From the NCBI GenBank assembly GCA_006503535.1, contig QYRS01000010.1, positions 930,001-994,000 on the forward strand: a stretch of DNA of 64,000 nucleotides, written 5' to 3'. Each line of letters begins with the position of its first letter. The stretch's first letter is position 1. The stretch comes from Arthrinium phaeospermum (lineage: Eukaryota > Ascomycota > Sordariomycetes > Amphisphaeriales > Apiosporaceae). Both the position numbers and the translations under genes were made by a program. This document shows, one piece after another, positions 45,926 through 58,290 of the stretch. The notes beneath the pieces were generated by a model. The model made no database searches. It had not been told where the DNA came from and worked only from the letters and a program-made list of their open reading frames with translations.

Positions 45926-47354
45926 ATGGCACCTACCAACAAGACCAACTTCAAGTCTTATGAGTCGGCTGTCCGTCTTCTTGCGGCCGTCGTCGCTACG
46001 GCCAAGCCTAAACTCGACTTCAAGGGTAAGTGTTTACTTTCGATTTTTTTATTTATTTTTTTGTCATGCCCACAGGTACATAGACTTGAATTTCGCGCAA
46101 GTAGTTCTTTTTTCTGGCAGCTTGTATCCCATACTAAAAGACCTAGCAATCGCACTTCACATGGGAGAGGATTTCACAGGCCCTTCTGTGGACCATCGGC
46201 TTCGGCCCATCAAGCGGCTGGCAAAGATGCAGGAACTCTATGTTACAGAGGGAAAGGACCCAGGTGTTCTGCCTGTTGATGAGAAAGGTAAGCCTGAATC
46301 GCAAGCGCGTTCTTTGACTCAGGCCTGAAGGAGTCGGGCGGAACCTGCAAGACCATTCTTGCTGTTGATCGAGGAGAACCTGTACCCAGCGACCCCTGTT
46401 CCTAGACTTTCGCAAAGGGAAGGGGCCGAGGACCACTCACTCCCCAGTTCGACACTGCGATTTCTGGCGTATTTCTTTTCTTCGAACTTTTCTCTTTACC
46501 TCGCATACACATGAGTGTATTCCCCTCTTAATGGGAAGACCGAAAGCAGAACCTAACTGTGACATATAGAGATCGCGAAGCTCTTCGGAGAGTCTACGGC
46601 CGACGGCATTGAGTGGCAATTCCGATCCATCAAGAAGCTAGGCAAGGCCCAGCAGGAGGCTGCGAAGAAGGGAGAGGACACCTCCAAGGTGACCATTGAC
46701 GGCGTCGGAACTCCTAAGACCAACCGCACCATTGCCAGCACTCCCGGTTCCCGTAGGCGGTTCGCTTCTGCCACCACCACCCCTACCACCACTGGCAAGC
46801 GTGCCCGTGGCAAGAAGATTGACGAAGAGCTGGATGACGACCTGGATGACGAGGAGGTGGAAGCTTTCGATACACCCACTCACAAGAAGCCGAAGTTTAC
46901 AGACGGTGCCGACGATCAGGCCGCCCCTCCTTCTCTCTTCGGCAACGGTCAGCAGCCTGTGTCCCTGTTCGGCAACGGCCAGCAGCCTGTGTCCCTGTTC
47001 AGCAACAGCCACAGCCAGGTCGCTGCTGGACCCCCTAGCTTCGCAGCGCCTCCCCCTCCTAAGCCCGCCATGGCTGATGACGATGACTTGGTCGAGATTA
47101 ACAGCTCTCAGTTCTCCCAGTCCTCAGCCAAGAGCAAGCTGAATGCCGCTACTCGACCCAAGGTCCCGAAGCAGGAGCCCACAGGCGCTGATATGTCGAC
47201 CTCATTCGCCAGCATCCCCTCAGCACACTTGGATAGCAGCCAGGATGTCGCAGCTAGTTTTTGCAATACCCGCAGCTTCAACATTGTTCCTGCCCATGAC
47301 AACTCATTCCTCTCCAACCAGAACCACGATGATCTGGCCGAGGATGAGGTCTAA
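45926..47354 (+). CDS. Uncharacterised protein with duplicated helical module
   Basis: Three exons, 45926-46025, 46147-46287, 46570-47354, give 341 residues. No function is known to me. Exon 2 encodes IALHMGEDFTGPSVDHRLRP then IKRLAKMQ; exon 3 opens with EIAKLFGESTADGIEWQFRS then IKKLGKAQ. The two modules align through IA..(M/F)GE...T...(V/I)..(L/F)R.IK.L.K.Q and look like DNA- or chromatin-associated SANT-type helices (inference). Exon 2 is symmetric, with phase-1 introns on both sides, so the duplication matches an exon. The middle has a basic cluster GKRARGKK followed by an acidic stretch EELDDDLDDEE, suggesting a nuclear protein. Residues encoded by 46932-47009 repeat SLFGNGQQPV. The C-terminus is Ser/Asp-rich and probably disordered. 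Intron 2 is unusually long at 282 nt. Confidence 0.8.
46932..47009 (+). repeat. Coding 30-bp tandem repeat (SLFGNGQQPV)
   Basis: Units at 46932-46961 and 46962-46991 differ at a few third-type positions; a partial third copy follows (SLFSNS). They encode a short FG-containing repeat in the uncharacterised protein. Confidence 0.85.
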
Positions 47355-48186
47355 ACACTTCGATCCCTTTGGGATATTGTTGCCTTTGTAGGCAACTTCT
47401 GAGTTTGTAAGATTACGGACTAGAACCTATCCGAGATGGGCGGTTCTGCAGGGAGGAGACGGCACTTGGCGAACAAGTAAAAATGGCGAGGCGTTCCGCC
47501 TTGAGTCGTGGAGAAGTAGTGAGCTACGCGCCCCGAAGTTTTCTCTGTCTAGATATGACAGGATCTTTTGACAGCACCGCACTGCGGTGCTGGTATCCTT
47601 TCCCTTCTCGGGTCTCGAGGGGGTGCGCAATAGGGCCGCTTACAGAATTGGCAGCGTTGATTTGAGGACACCCCAGATTCGCGATTGAATTCATAGTTTC
47701 TTTTCGGTAGCATAATAAGTCAGTTCTGATCGCAACACTTCAGACTTCGCATCCAAGGTTTCTCATTGCAATATAATGATAACGTGAAAGAGTTGTCCTG
47801 CTCATGCATAGAGTCGTCTTTCGCATGGGGTTTTCCAGTATCCAAATCGTTCTGGATCAGTCAAGCTATCGATACCAATGCTAAAGTGCCAAGTGCAGAT
47901 GGAATTGATATAATAAGACAGAAAAACATAGGATATCAACAGGGATCACTCCCAGAGCGAATTGCATTTCAGGAGGTGATGTTGACGGTGTTGGCATTGG
48001 GGACGACGTCGGGTCTAGTTGGGTGCTGATCAACTGGTGCCGGCCCGAACCGAACCGACAGAAACCAAGCACCGATTTTCGCATCAACAACCAATCACAA
48101 AACCACATTCGGAATTCATGCCCAGGTTTGGTATACAGCCGATATTCCCTTGAACCCTCAAATTTCTCATCCTACGCGAGGCTGCT
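47355..48186. other. Intergenic region before ELP2
   Basis: About 0.83 kb holding the 3' end of the preceding gene and the ELP2 promoter. No other gene is supported. Confidence 0.55.
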
Positions 48187-50770
48187 ATGAATGAGGTTGA
48201 AGTGGGCATTGAGTACCTCTCCGTAGGTGCCAATCGGCAAACGGCCGTGGCGGATTGGAATGAAGATGGTCTGGTAGCCTTTGGGGCCGACTCAAATATT
48301 GCCCTCTGGCAACCCAATGTGTGTGAGAGTGCTGATAATTCCCCTGGACGTCGACAAAATTTCCTTTCAGAATTAGATAGCTGACAATATGCATAGGACA
48401 CGGCAGTCAAGGTGTATCGCGCCTTTTAACCGGTCACACGGGTACTGTCAAGGCAGTCAAATTTCTGCCCAAGTCAAATTCCGATTCCGAGACGTATTTG
48501 GTCTCGGGCGGCGATGACCAGTTCCTAAAGATATGGAAATGTGACGCCAATGGCTCTGCTACGTGTGTGCAATCAGTGAAAGAGCATACCGGCGCCATCA
48601 ACTGCATAGCCACCGTAAATGGCCGACGGACGCCAACTGGGCCTACAATTTTCGCGACTGGAGCCGCGGATGCTTCTATCAAGATCTGGGCACTCGAAGG
48701 GGGCGAAGCCAAGCTTCTTCAGACGATCAAAACGAGTCCCAAGTTCTTCCCTCTCTGCGTGGCGCTGAGCCATCTCAATGAAGCCGGAGATGGTCTGGTC
48801 CTAGCTGCGGCGGGAACGAAAACCTTCGTCCAGATCTTCGTGGCCAACTCGGCGGCCGCGCCAAGCTTTGAGGCTCAGGCGACACTTTCTGGACATGAGG
48901 GCTGGGTCCGGTCTCTAGACTTCACTTTCGAAAGCTCCGCTGCGTCAAAGGACCTGGTGCTTGCCTCTGCAAGCCAGGATAAGTATGTCCGGCTTTGGCG
49001 GTTCCATCAGGGCCAGGAGCTCCCACCTACGACAAGTGGCGCCAATGACCCTACCATGGGACTTTCCCTACCCGGGACCCCATCAAACAAGGCACACCGA
49101 CTCAAAGCTGGAGATCTTGACTTCTCCATCACCTTTGAGGCTTTGCTGCTGGGCCATGATGACTGGATTTACAGCGCCAAGTGGTTCTCTGACCCCGAGA
49201 GTGGGAAGCTGCAACTGCTTTCTACTTCAGCCGACAATACGCTGGCCATGTGGGAGGCGGACTCTTCTTCGGGCATCTGGGTGACCACCGTTCGTCTCGG
49301 CGAGATCAGCAGAGAAAAGGGTGCGACTACAGCCACAGGCAGCACAGGCGGCTTCTGGACGGGACTGTGGTCGCCCGACGGGAGCTCCGTTATATGTTTG
49401 GGCCGGACCGGAAGCTGGAGAAGATGGTATCACAACAAGGAAAAGGACCAGTGGATGCCCGAGATTGGCATCAGCGGGCATACTCGATCTGTGACGGGCA
49501 TTGCATGGTCCAAGGACGGGGACTACTTGCTTTCCACGAGCTCCGACCAAACGACGAGGCTGCACGCGCGCTGGAATGCAGGCGAGCGCAAGACATGGCA
49601 TGAGATGGCGAGGCCGCAGATCCACGGCTACGACCTGAATTGCATCGACTCCATCGGATCGTCTCAATTCGTATCGGGAGCCGACGAGAAGCTGATGCGC
49701 GTTTTTAATGAGCCGAAAGCCGTCGCCAAGCTCCTGAACCGTCTTTGCGACATAGGGCGGCCTCGCAAATCGAGGACCTGCCCGACGCGGCCAACATGCC
49801 AGTGCTGGGGCTCTCCAACAAGGCCATCGACGCAGTAGACGACGACATGGAGATCGACACCGCCAACCCCGACCAGGACCGCGAAGCCCTGGACCCGGGC
49901 TCCATGGTGCGCAAGTCCGTGCTCGAGATCGACCACCCGCCGCTGGAGGACAGCCTCTCCCGCCACACGCTCTGGCCCGAGGTGGAGAAGCTGTACGGCC
50001 ACGGCTACGAGCTGTCCTGCCTGGCCGTGAGCCACGACGGCAAGCTCGTCGCCAGCGCCTGCAAGGCCAGCTCGCTGAACCACGCCGTCATCCGCCTCTT
50101 CGAGACGGAGCGGTGGACCGAGGTGCGGCCGCCGCTGGCCGCGCACACCCTGACGGTGACCCGGCTCCGGTTCTCCCCGGACGACAAGCACCTCCTGAGT
50201 GTTGGCCGAGACCGCCAGTGGGCCGTCTTCGAGCGGGACGGCGAGGATCCTACGCACTACAAGACGCTCCAGAACAACCCCAAGGGCCACACGAGAATGA
50301 TACTCGACGCGGCCTGGGCGCCCCTTACGGAGGGTGCCGTGGTGTTTGCGACGGCGGGCCGAGACAAGTCAATCAAGATCTGGAAGCAATCCCCAGACGC
50401 GGGCATTGCTTGCATAACCACCATTGCGGCAACGCATCCAGTGACAGCCGTGGACTTCCTGCCCCGCGTGACCGAAGAAGGCACCCTCGTGCTTGCGGCC
50501 GGGTCAGAGATAGGTAAGGTATCCATTCACGTCATCAATGCCGCAGACCTCGGGGTCGTAGCCAGTACCCCCTTGCGCCCAGAGTAAGTTTCTTCCCCCA
50601 CTGAGCCCTGCCAATATTTGATTACTGAGACTGACACTTGCTACAGATTCTGCCTCTCTAAGCCCGTACTACAACTGTCGTGGAGACCGCACGCAACCGA
50701 AAAGACATTGGCTATAGCCGGAGATGATGCTTCATTAAGAATCTATTCGTACTCAGCCCCCAGCACCTGA
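48187..50770 (+). CDS. ELP2: Elongator complex subunit ELP2 (WD40), with apparent frameshift
   Basis: Exons 48187-48320, 48407-50583 and 50647-50770. ELP2 is the WD40 scaffold of Elongator, which adds the cm5 group to wobble uridines of tRNAs. WD-type repeats include YLVSGGDDQFLKIWKC, TIFATGAADASIKIWAL, LVLASASQDKYVRLWRF, LLSTSADNTLAMWEA, YLLSTSSDQTTRLHARW and VVFATAGRDKSIKIWK, matching the two-propeller layout. Reading begins in one frame and continues in another: after LNRLCDI (about 49757) the original frame gives 27 unrelated residues then stops at 49838, while the next frame gives SQIEDLPDAANMPVLGLSNK and the rest of the protein. One missing base in the GGG run at 49755-49757 would explain it; total length then equals 812 codons including stop. 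Exon 1 donor and acceptor (CGGCAG) are the only pair I found that keeps the frame. Confidence 0.9.
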
Positions 50771-51206
50771 ATTGCGCATTAGGGCAAAAGGGGAAAAAAT
50801 ATACTATCCAAAAGGACCCAATGCCGCAGCAGGTCTCTTCATCCACTGCGTCTCCCCGTAACATCGTCAACGTACCGCTTGCTCTACCTGTATATGAAAA
50901 GGCCGATCTAAGCTGTAAACCGGGGCTTGCCTGCCCAAACGCCCAAACCCAAGACAGGATGTTGCCTCCAACGCCACGTAAATGAACACAGGCACTGTCC
51001 TCCCGCGTTTCCTTTCGAGACGTGTCCACCCTTCCGCATTAAGAATTATCGTTCGCGCTGTGTCCATATTTTGCATACTCCCTCTTTTGTGTGCTGGAGG
51101 GTGGTTTCGTCTTCATCTTAGTCGCAGGAGCATAGCCTGTACTGTGATTGTTTCTCTAGCGAAGAGAGAGCGAGAAGCAAGCTCTTCCCTTCACCTAGAC
51201 TCGCGC
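50771..51206. other. Convergent 3' region, ELP2 and SPT small subunit
   Basis: About 0.44 kb between the two stop codons. Nothing beyond presumed 3' untranslated sequences is seen. Confidence 0.5.
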
Positions 51207-51648
51207 TTATAACTCCCTGACGATGGAGTCGAGGGTCTCGCTGGAGCCGTCGGCCGAGGACGTGGACGTCAGGGCTTCGACCGTCTTCTGCAGGGCCCCC
51301 TTGGCGAAGCCGCCCAGCACGCCGTCGACGCCGCTATTGTCGTCGCCGTGGACGTAGAACCAGGCGCGGTTGTAGAGGAAGACCATGTGCTGCGGCAGGT
51401 AGAGGATCGTGGCGATGAAGGTCAAACTGAAGAGGAGGAAGACGACGGACCCTGCGGATGTCCCGGGTTAGTAAAAGAAAAGTCCGCGAACTGGACCCAA
51501 GCAAGGGGAAAGCGAATGGAATGCACACGTGGTGACACTTACAGAAAACGAATTTCTCGATCGGGGTAAAGATATAGACGCCAAAGGTGACTTCGATCTG
51601 GTACTGCTTGAGCCGGAACCAGCGGGCGACAGATTGAGCCATCTCCAT
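51207..51648 (-). CDS. Serine palmitoyltransferase small activating subunit
   Basis: Two exons, 51648-51543 and 51451-51207, give 116 residues. The family (human SPTSSA/B) is a tiny endoplasmic reticulum membrane protein that stimulates serine palmitoyltransferase, the first enzyme of sphingolipid synthesis. The hallmark order is visible: a short amphipathic N-terminus (ARWFRLKQYQIEVTFGVYIF), TPIEKFVF, then the hydrophobic segment VVFLLFSLTFIATILYLPQH with the PQH motif at its end, and FLYNRAWFYVHG. A C-terminal extension of about 45 Ser/Thr/Asp-rich residues is longer than in animals. Two ATGs lie at 51648 and 51642; either could serve. The intron is phase 1 with GTAAGT and GCAG. Confidence 0.9.
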
Positions 51649-52812
51649 TTTGGTTGTTTAATACTCGGGTTTGATTGGAATATGGAGATATTCTGCTTCT
51701 TCTGGATTGACTCGAGGGAATGTGTTTCGGTGTATCGTCCCGTTGCGTTGGTTAAGTATGGTGAGTGATTGAGTGATGCGCAACTCGTTCTCGGGATCTG
51801 CGGTCGCCGGGGAGGGAGTGGATGGTCGTAAGTGATCGCGTGTGGTGGTCGTCGAATGGATGTTTCGAGTAAGGATTCTGAATGGGCGACTTCTGTAAGT
51901 GCGCCTGGTAGAAAAGGATGAAACTTAAGATAAATTGAGGTCTAGTGTTAGAGAGCAGGCAAATTGGTGAAATGATGGACCGATCCCAATTGCTGTTTCC
52001 CTCATGTGATTGTTTACTGCGATTTCCCCTTTCCGACACGGATTTCCCTGTCTAATAAATCTTTCGGCCTGTTGTCTGCTGTTGGGGAAGGGATGAACCC
52101 ACATGGACCCCTTCATCTTCATGCCACCTGCCTGCATTCAGCGTGCTGAATCGCTGACAGCTCTCGGCAAAAGCAAGCCTGGTGCCTGGGAGGGCGCGCT
52201 CCCTAGGGAAAATCTTAATTGGATATCCACTGCATACACCACTACTGTACACACCACAGCGCTGCTGCTTCTGCTTAGCTGCTCGGGGTCCAGGTGCTAG
52301 GTGCTAGGGGCCTGGCAAAAAAGCCCGTGGCCCGACCCTGTCTGTCTGTGCTGCATGTCCATCCCGCAACGCTTAGCGACTCAGCGATCAATTGGCGCAA
52401 CGGCGCGTCTGACGCTCCGGACTTATGCTGCTTGCTGATAAATTCTTGACCATTGATGCATGTGATACTGTGAGACTATGTATTGTTAAGCACTCTAGAT
52501 GCCTTCGTTTAAAAGTCCACTTACTCTCCTATCAAATTGAGTGCTCGAGAAGAGGGGGCACGAAGCAGAGGAAGACGAAGGACGAGGAACCACGAGAGGG
52601 TAAACCCAGAGTCATTGCTGAATGACGTACTGAATGTATCTTTGTCAATATACAATTCTTGTGTCTCACAAACACCAACCAAGGCGTAGATCAGACAATT
52701 AAGCAGACCGACGAACCGACGACCGACTCGCGCCCAGCTAAAATGGAAGCAGACAGATAATACCAGCTCCCCATCTATATATATCCTCTTGTCCAGCTTC
52801 CACACTCTCGCC
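51649..52812. other. Divergent region, SPT small subunit and release factor
   Basis: About 1.2 kb with no supported gene. Contains CTGCTGCTTCTGCTT-type sequence near 52262 and the tandem GGTGCTA near 52291-52305. Promoters of both genes are expected here. Confidence 0.55.
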
Positions 52813-53559
52813 ATGGCCACGTTTCGCGCGACACGCCTCCTGGCAGACCCCTCCCCGTCCTGGTCCTCCGTCTCCCTCCTCCAGCTCCTCAAGCCGGCGG
52901 CGCCGACGTTGAGCACGGCATTGTTCCATCCCCTTGCCAACGGCCACCACCAGCAACGTCGCACCCTCGCCACGACCCCCTCGCTGCACAAGAAAACGCC
53001 GCAGTACCCGCCCAAGCCCCGGCCGCCCCCGGACACCGAACTTGACGAGTCCTTCCTGAAAGGCAGCGGGCCGGGCGGGCAGAAGATCAACAAGACCAAC
53101 TCGGCCGTGCAGCTCAAGCACCTGCCCACGGGCATCGTCGTCAAATGCCAGGAAACGCGCTCCCGGACGCAGAACCGCCTCATCGCGCGCCAGCTGCTCG
53201 CCGAGCGCCTCGACAACCTCACTAAGGGCGATCAGAGCCGGAGCGCCATCGTCGGCGAGGCCAAGCGGAAGAAGCGGGCCAGCAGCGCCAAGAAGAGCCG
53301 CAGGAAGTACCGCAAGCTGGACGAAGAAAGGCAGGGGGTCGTAGCTGGCACCGAGGGCGAGGACGAGGGCGAAGGCGAAGGCGAAGGCCGAGAAGAGGAA
53401 CTAGAGGAGCAAGTCGGGAATAGAACACTCTCGGAAGGCATAAGCGAAACGGCATCTGGGGACCATGAAACTGTCAGCGGCCACAATGCCAAGGACAAGA
53501 GCGACGAATCCGAGGATGCGGGGGTGCATCGCGGAATAAACGAAACGGGCAAGAACTAG
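52813..53559 (+). CDS. Mitochondrial GGQ-domain release-factor-like protein
   Basis: A single exon of 248 residues. The core GSGPGGQKINKTNSAVQLKH carries the catalytic GGQ at 88-90, which triggers peptidyl-tRNA hydrolysis in class I release factors. The codon-recognition domain of RF1/RF2 is absent, placing it with the ribosome-rescue type proteins MTRFR (C12orf65)/yeast RSO55 rather than MTRF1. The first ~55 residues are rich in Arg, Ser, Leu and Ala with almost no acidic residues (MATFRATRLLADPS), consistent with a mitochondrial presequence. After the basic helix KRKKRASSAKKSRRKYRK, usual for this family, comes an unusual ~80-residue acidic tail with repeated Glu-Gly (EGEDEGEGEGEGREEE). ATG 52813 is the first ATG and gives the presequence. 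ICT1-type hydrolase is the main alternative. Confidence 0.88.
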   Translation: MATFRATRLLADPSPSWSSVSLLQLLKPAAPTLSTALFHPLANGHHQQRRTLATTPSLHKKTPQYPPKPRPPPDTELDESFLKGSGPGGQKINKTNSAVQLKHLPTGIVVKCQETRSRTQNRLIARQLLAERLDNLTKGDQSRSAIVGEAKRKKRASSAKKSRRKYRKLDEERQGVVAGTEGEDEGEGEGEGREEELEEQVGNRTLSEGISETASGDHETVSGHNAKDKSDESEDAGVHRGINETGKN

Positions 53560-54040
53560 GCACGAAACATGTCGCATCTACAAAACATGTTGTACGAATT
53601 GAGGCCAAGATAGGCATGTGCCTGGCACGCTCATGATCACAGGAAGCGATTGGAGGTTGGTCATTGGGAAGTTTTAGTCAAGAGGCTAGATCACCATATG
53701 CAGCCATGTCAGATCACCAGAAGCAATTGCCGAGAAAAAACAAATATATGATCAACCTCAAGTATAATTGTCTACCCCGTTGCGCGCACGAATAGCCTCC
53801 TTAAAACAAAAGACATTTGGTTTTGTTTCGTTTCCCGGAGCCGCCTACAGGCTAACCGTAATCTCTCGCCCATTACTAGAACTTTTTGTAGATATGAGGT
53901 CTGTCTGCAGGAGAAACCCTTTCGCATCGGCCTGGGGACAGAAATCTCAAAGGTCGCCATCCAAGCCACGCTCGCGCTATCGCGAGCTCGTGAAAAGGAG
54001 GGGGAAATGGATGTATCGGAGGAGCACACTAGCCAAGCGC
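53560..54040. other. Convergent 3' region, release factor and actin
   Basis: About 0.48 kb between convergent stop codons, with presumed 3' untranslated sequence of both genes and no other feature. Confidence 0.5.
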
Positions 54041-55682
<1,642 letters not shown>

Positions 55683-58290
55683 TGTGACGGATTACGTAGT
55701 GCGAAAGGTGTCAAGAAAAGTGAAAAGAAGTGAAAATGGAAATGCTGAAGCCCACGCGATTCCCGGACCGGTGGAAGCTGAGAGAGGTTGCTTTGTTGGA
55801 GGGAGTGAGATATTATTGCTCGAAGGCTGTTGGGGGAGGGAAATCAAACAAGGAGAATGGGAGGCTGGGAATGTTGATTGATGTGGTTGACTTTAAGTCT
55901 AGTAAAGTGGGAAGGGGGGGAAGAACGTCGGTCGGGCTCGTTCTGTCTCTTTTGCCTCCAGAGAAGGTGTTGCCCTGGGTCTGGTTGGCTAGTCCAGGTC
56001 AGTCTACTTCTGCTCCTCTCCCTCTCCCACGCACTTCTGGCTCCTTTGTGTGTGCGTGCTTCCGCTGTCTGATTGATGTGGGGTCTAGCCAGGTAGAGGC
56101 TAGCAGGTTTATTAGGGGTAATCATTACAATTATTGAGGCACTGGAGCCTGTAGGTACCGTCCGGCCTACCTACTTTTAGTGGTATTCCCACGGTCAACA
56201 GCAAAAGTAGTGGGAGCCTCCTTTTGCCTGGCCACTTGCTGGGGGGGCTGGACCGGGTCAGAATTGCAGATTGGATGGGATTGATTTGATGAACTCGAAG
56301 CCTTGTGCTCCATAATCTGGAGCTCCCTCCTACAAGGACTAAAAGGAGTGACCAGATAGACCCCTTCGGAGATCCATTCCATTGGTTGACTACGTATTCC
56401 TGATGATGAGCGTCACGTAAGAATACTGCTACCTAACCCCCGAGACTGCCATCATCCTTCTGCTAATAACAAGTCCCGGTAATTGTCCTGCCTGATGGGC
56501 TGATTGGTACCTGGCCAACTCAGAGGAAGCCAACTCAATTTGTGGTATCGTCACCGCCAGATAGCTTGGCCCAGGAGTACGTGACAAATTGGGTACTTGC
56601 TTTATTACTTAGCTCTACTATTGAAAGATCAGGGATCTGCATGCCGCTTTTGACCCGTCCGACACGCATACTTGTACACGCTCCGTGTCCACGGCTGTGG
56701 CTGAACTCTGGTAAGGGGGCCAAGGGGCCTATTCATAAATAGCCGAATATGTCGCTTTTTTCCTCGTACGTGATCACAAGCCAAGGTGTCCGTGTTTCTG
56801 TCTGTCATCAAGCTCCTCAAAACGCTACTTATCTTCGGTACTACAAAAGGAGATTCATCTCTGAACTCCGACTCTACCTGTCTGTCCTGGGGCCTGGAAG
56901 GTTGAGCTGTGCCACCCCCGACATCCTTCCTCGGGCCGCGCATACGCTGAAGTCTCTCTCCCACTTGCCAGCAAGGACATCCCCCTACCCACGAAAAGTC
57001 CACGCAATTCGCCCTTTAGGCATCATTGACAGATAGTCAAGTTCGTTTCACTTGTTGGATGCATTCGTCACCAGATCATCACTCTGTTGGCCACCAGGCA
57101 GCCGTGAATAGGGAATATGGGATGCCTACGGGAAGAGACACGCCTCGAATGACTATTTTCGACGATATGGAATTGACTTCAGGGTTGACGACCTAATCAT
57201 CCAGCGTTTTGTGTGGCTGAACCTGTATGATTACGTATGCCTCCTGCATCAGTCTTACTCCAGAGTCCCGATTGCTATGCGTTGCAACTCTGTGCCAAGC
57301 AGGCATCGCCAAATGAACATGCAGGGGCGATTTTGTATCGTCTCGATCACGGGATCCCCAGCTCTCCGCCCTTACTGACCATGTTTCAACTAGTTGACGT
57401 CAGATATGCTCTGGCATGCTCGCGACTATTCCAGCATACTGAAACATTTTAGGCTGGGAGTTTTGGCCCATATACCACGAAATTGCAAGACCAGACGGGA
57501 CAGCGTCGACAGTCGCTGGCAGGGATCGATATCGATTTCTACTCCGACTCTGTCACCAAAATCCTTGCGAATCGATACCAGTCGCATTGCTGTCAGGCGC
57601 GCCGGTGCCCCTCAAACTTCCAACACTTGGACTTTACTTGGTGACAGCTACGGATACTAGTACCTACCTCCTTGCCCCCTCGGTTAAAGCAGCGACGAGG
57701 GGTGATGGTGGGGCAGTCTTTTTCCCCCTTCAAGACGAGCTTTGTTCCCAGGTGCGGGCAGCTATCAGGAACCTCTGATTGAGAGGTAATTTGGCTCTCG
57801 GCAAACTGCCTTATGATTGATATTGCTCCAGAGAGCTTTGGATCGTCGATATCATAAAACTGTAGGTGTAGAGCCGTGGATCGACATCACACACCGCCCA
57901 AGTACAGCTGCACGGGGATTTTCTGCTAAATGAACAGTACGCTAAACCCGAAGAGGCTTATCTTATCGAGCCTCTAGGGAAAGTTCAAGAAGATGCGAGA
58001 AAGGGACCCTTGACGGCCATGATGAAATTGATGCAAATAATGCAAATCTGCCTACCCATCTTCAGTAAATCCAATCTTGACAAACAAAATCGTTTTACGC
58101 CATCTTGTCGCTCTTGAATATCCAAACCATACAGTAGCCCAACTACTTTGTCAGAATCGTTCTGTCAGAATCAAACAGTATCAACGTCGAATCGCGGGGT
58201 CATCCATCCCACTTTGCCCGCATATACGCCCTCGAGGTTCTACACTAGAACAAGAAACACAACCCAGAACCACTTTCTGAACACGCAATC
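55683..58290. other. Divergent region upstream of actin and FES1
   Basis: About 2.6 kb without a supported gene. The part next to actin (55700-56100) is purine-rich on the plus strand, so pyrimidine-rich in the sense of actin. Open frames farther right are short and featureless. A heat-shock-element-like sequence lies 300 bp before FES1. Confidence 0.55.
57983..57996. promoter_or_regulatory. Candidate heat-shock element upstream of FES1
   Basis: The sequence GTTCAAGAAGATGCG contains a perfect TTCnnGAA inverted pair, with a third unit (TGC) matching two of three bases. It is about 300 bp before the FES1 ATG. In yeast FES1 is controlled by Hsf1 (known), so the site is plausible, but one TTCnnGAA can arise by chance. 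Confidence 0.3.

Noticed and set aside
49725..49775. A tiny intron to explain the ELP2 frame change
   Set aside because: The only GT-AG pairs near the break give introns of about 34 nt or remove conserved residues, and none restores the downstream frame.
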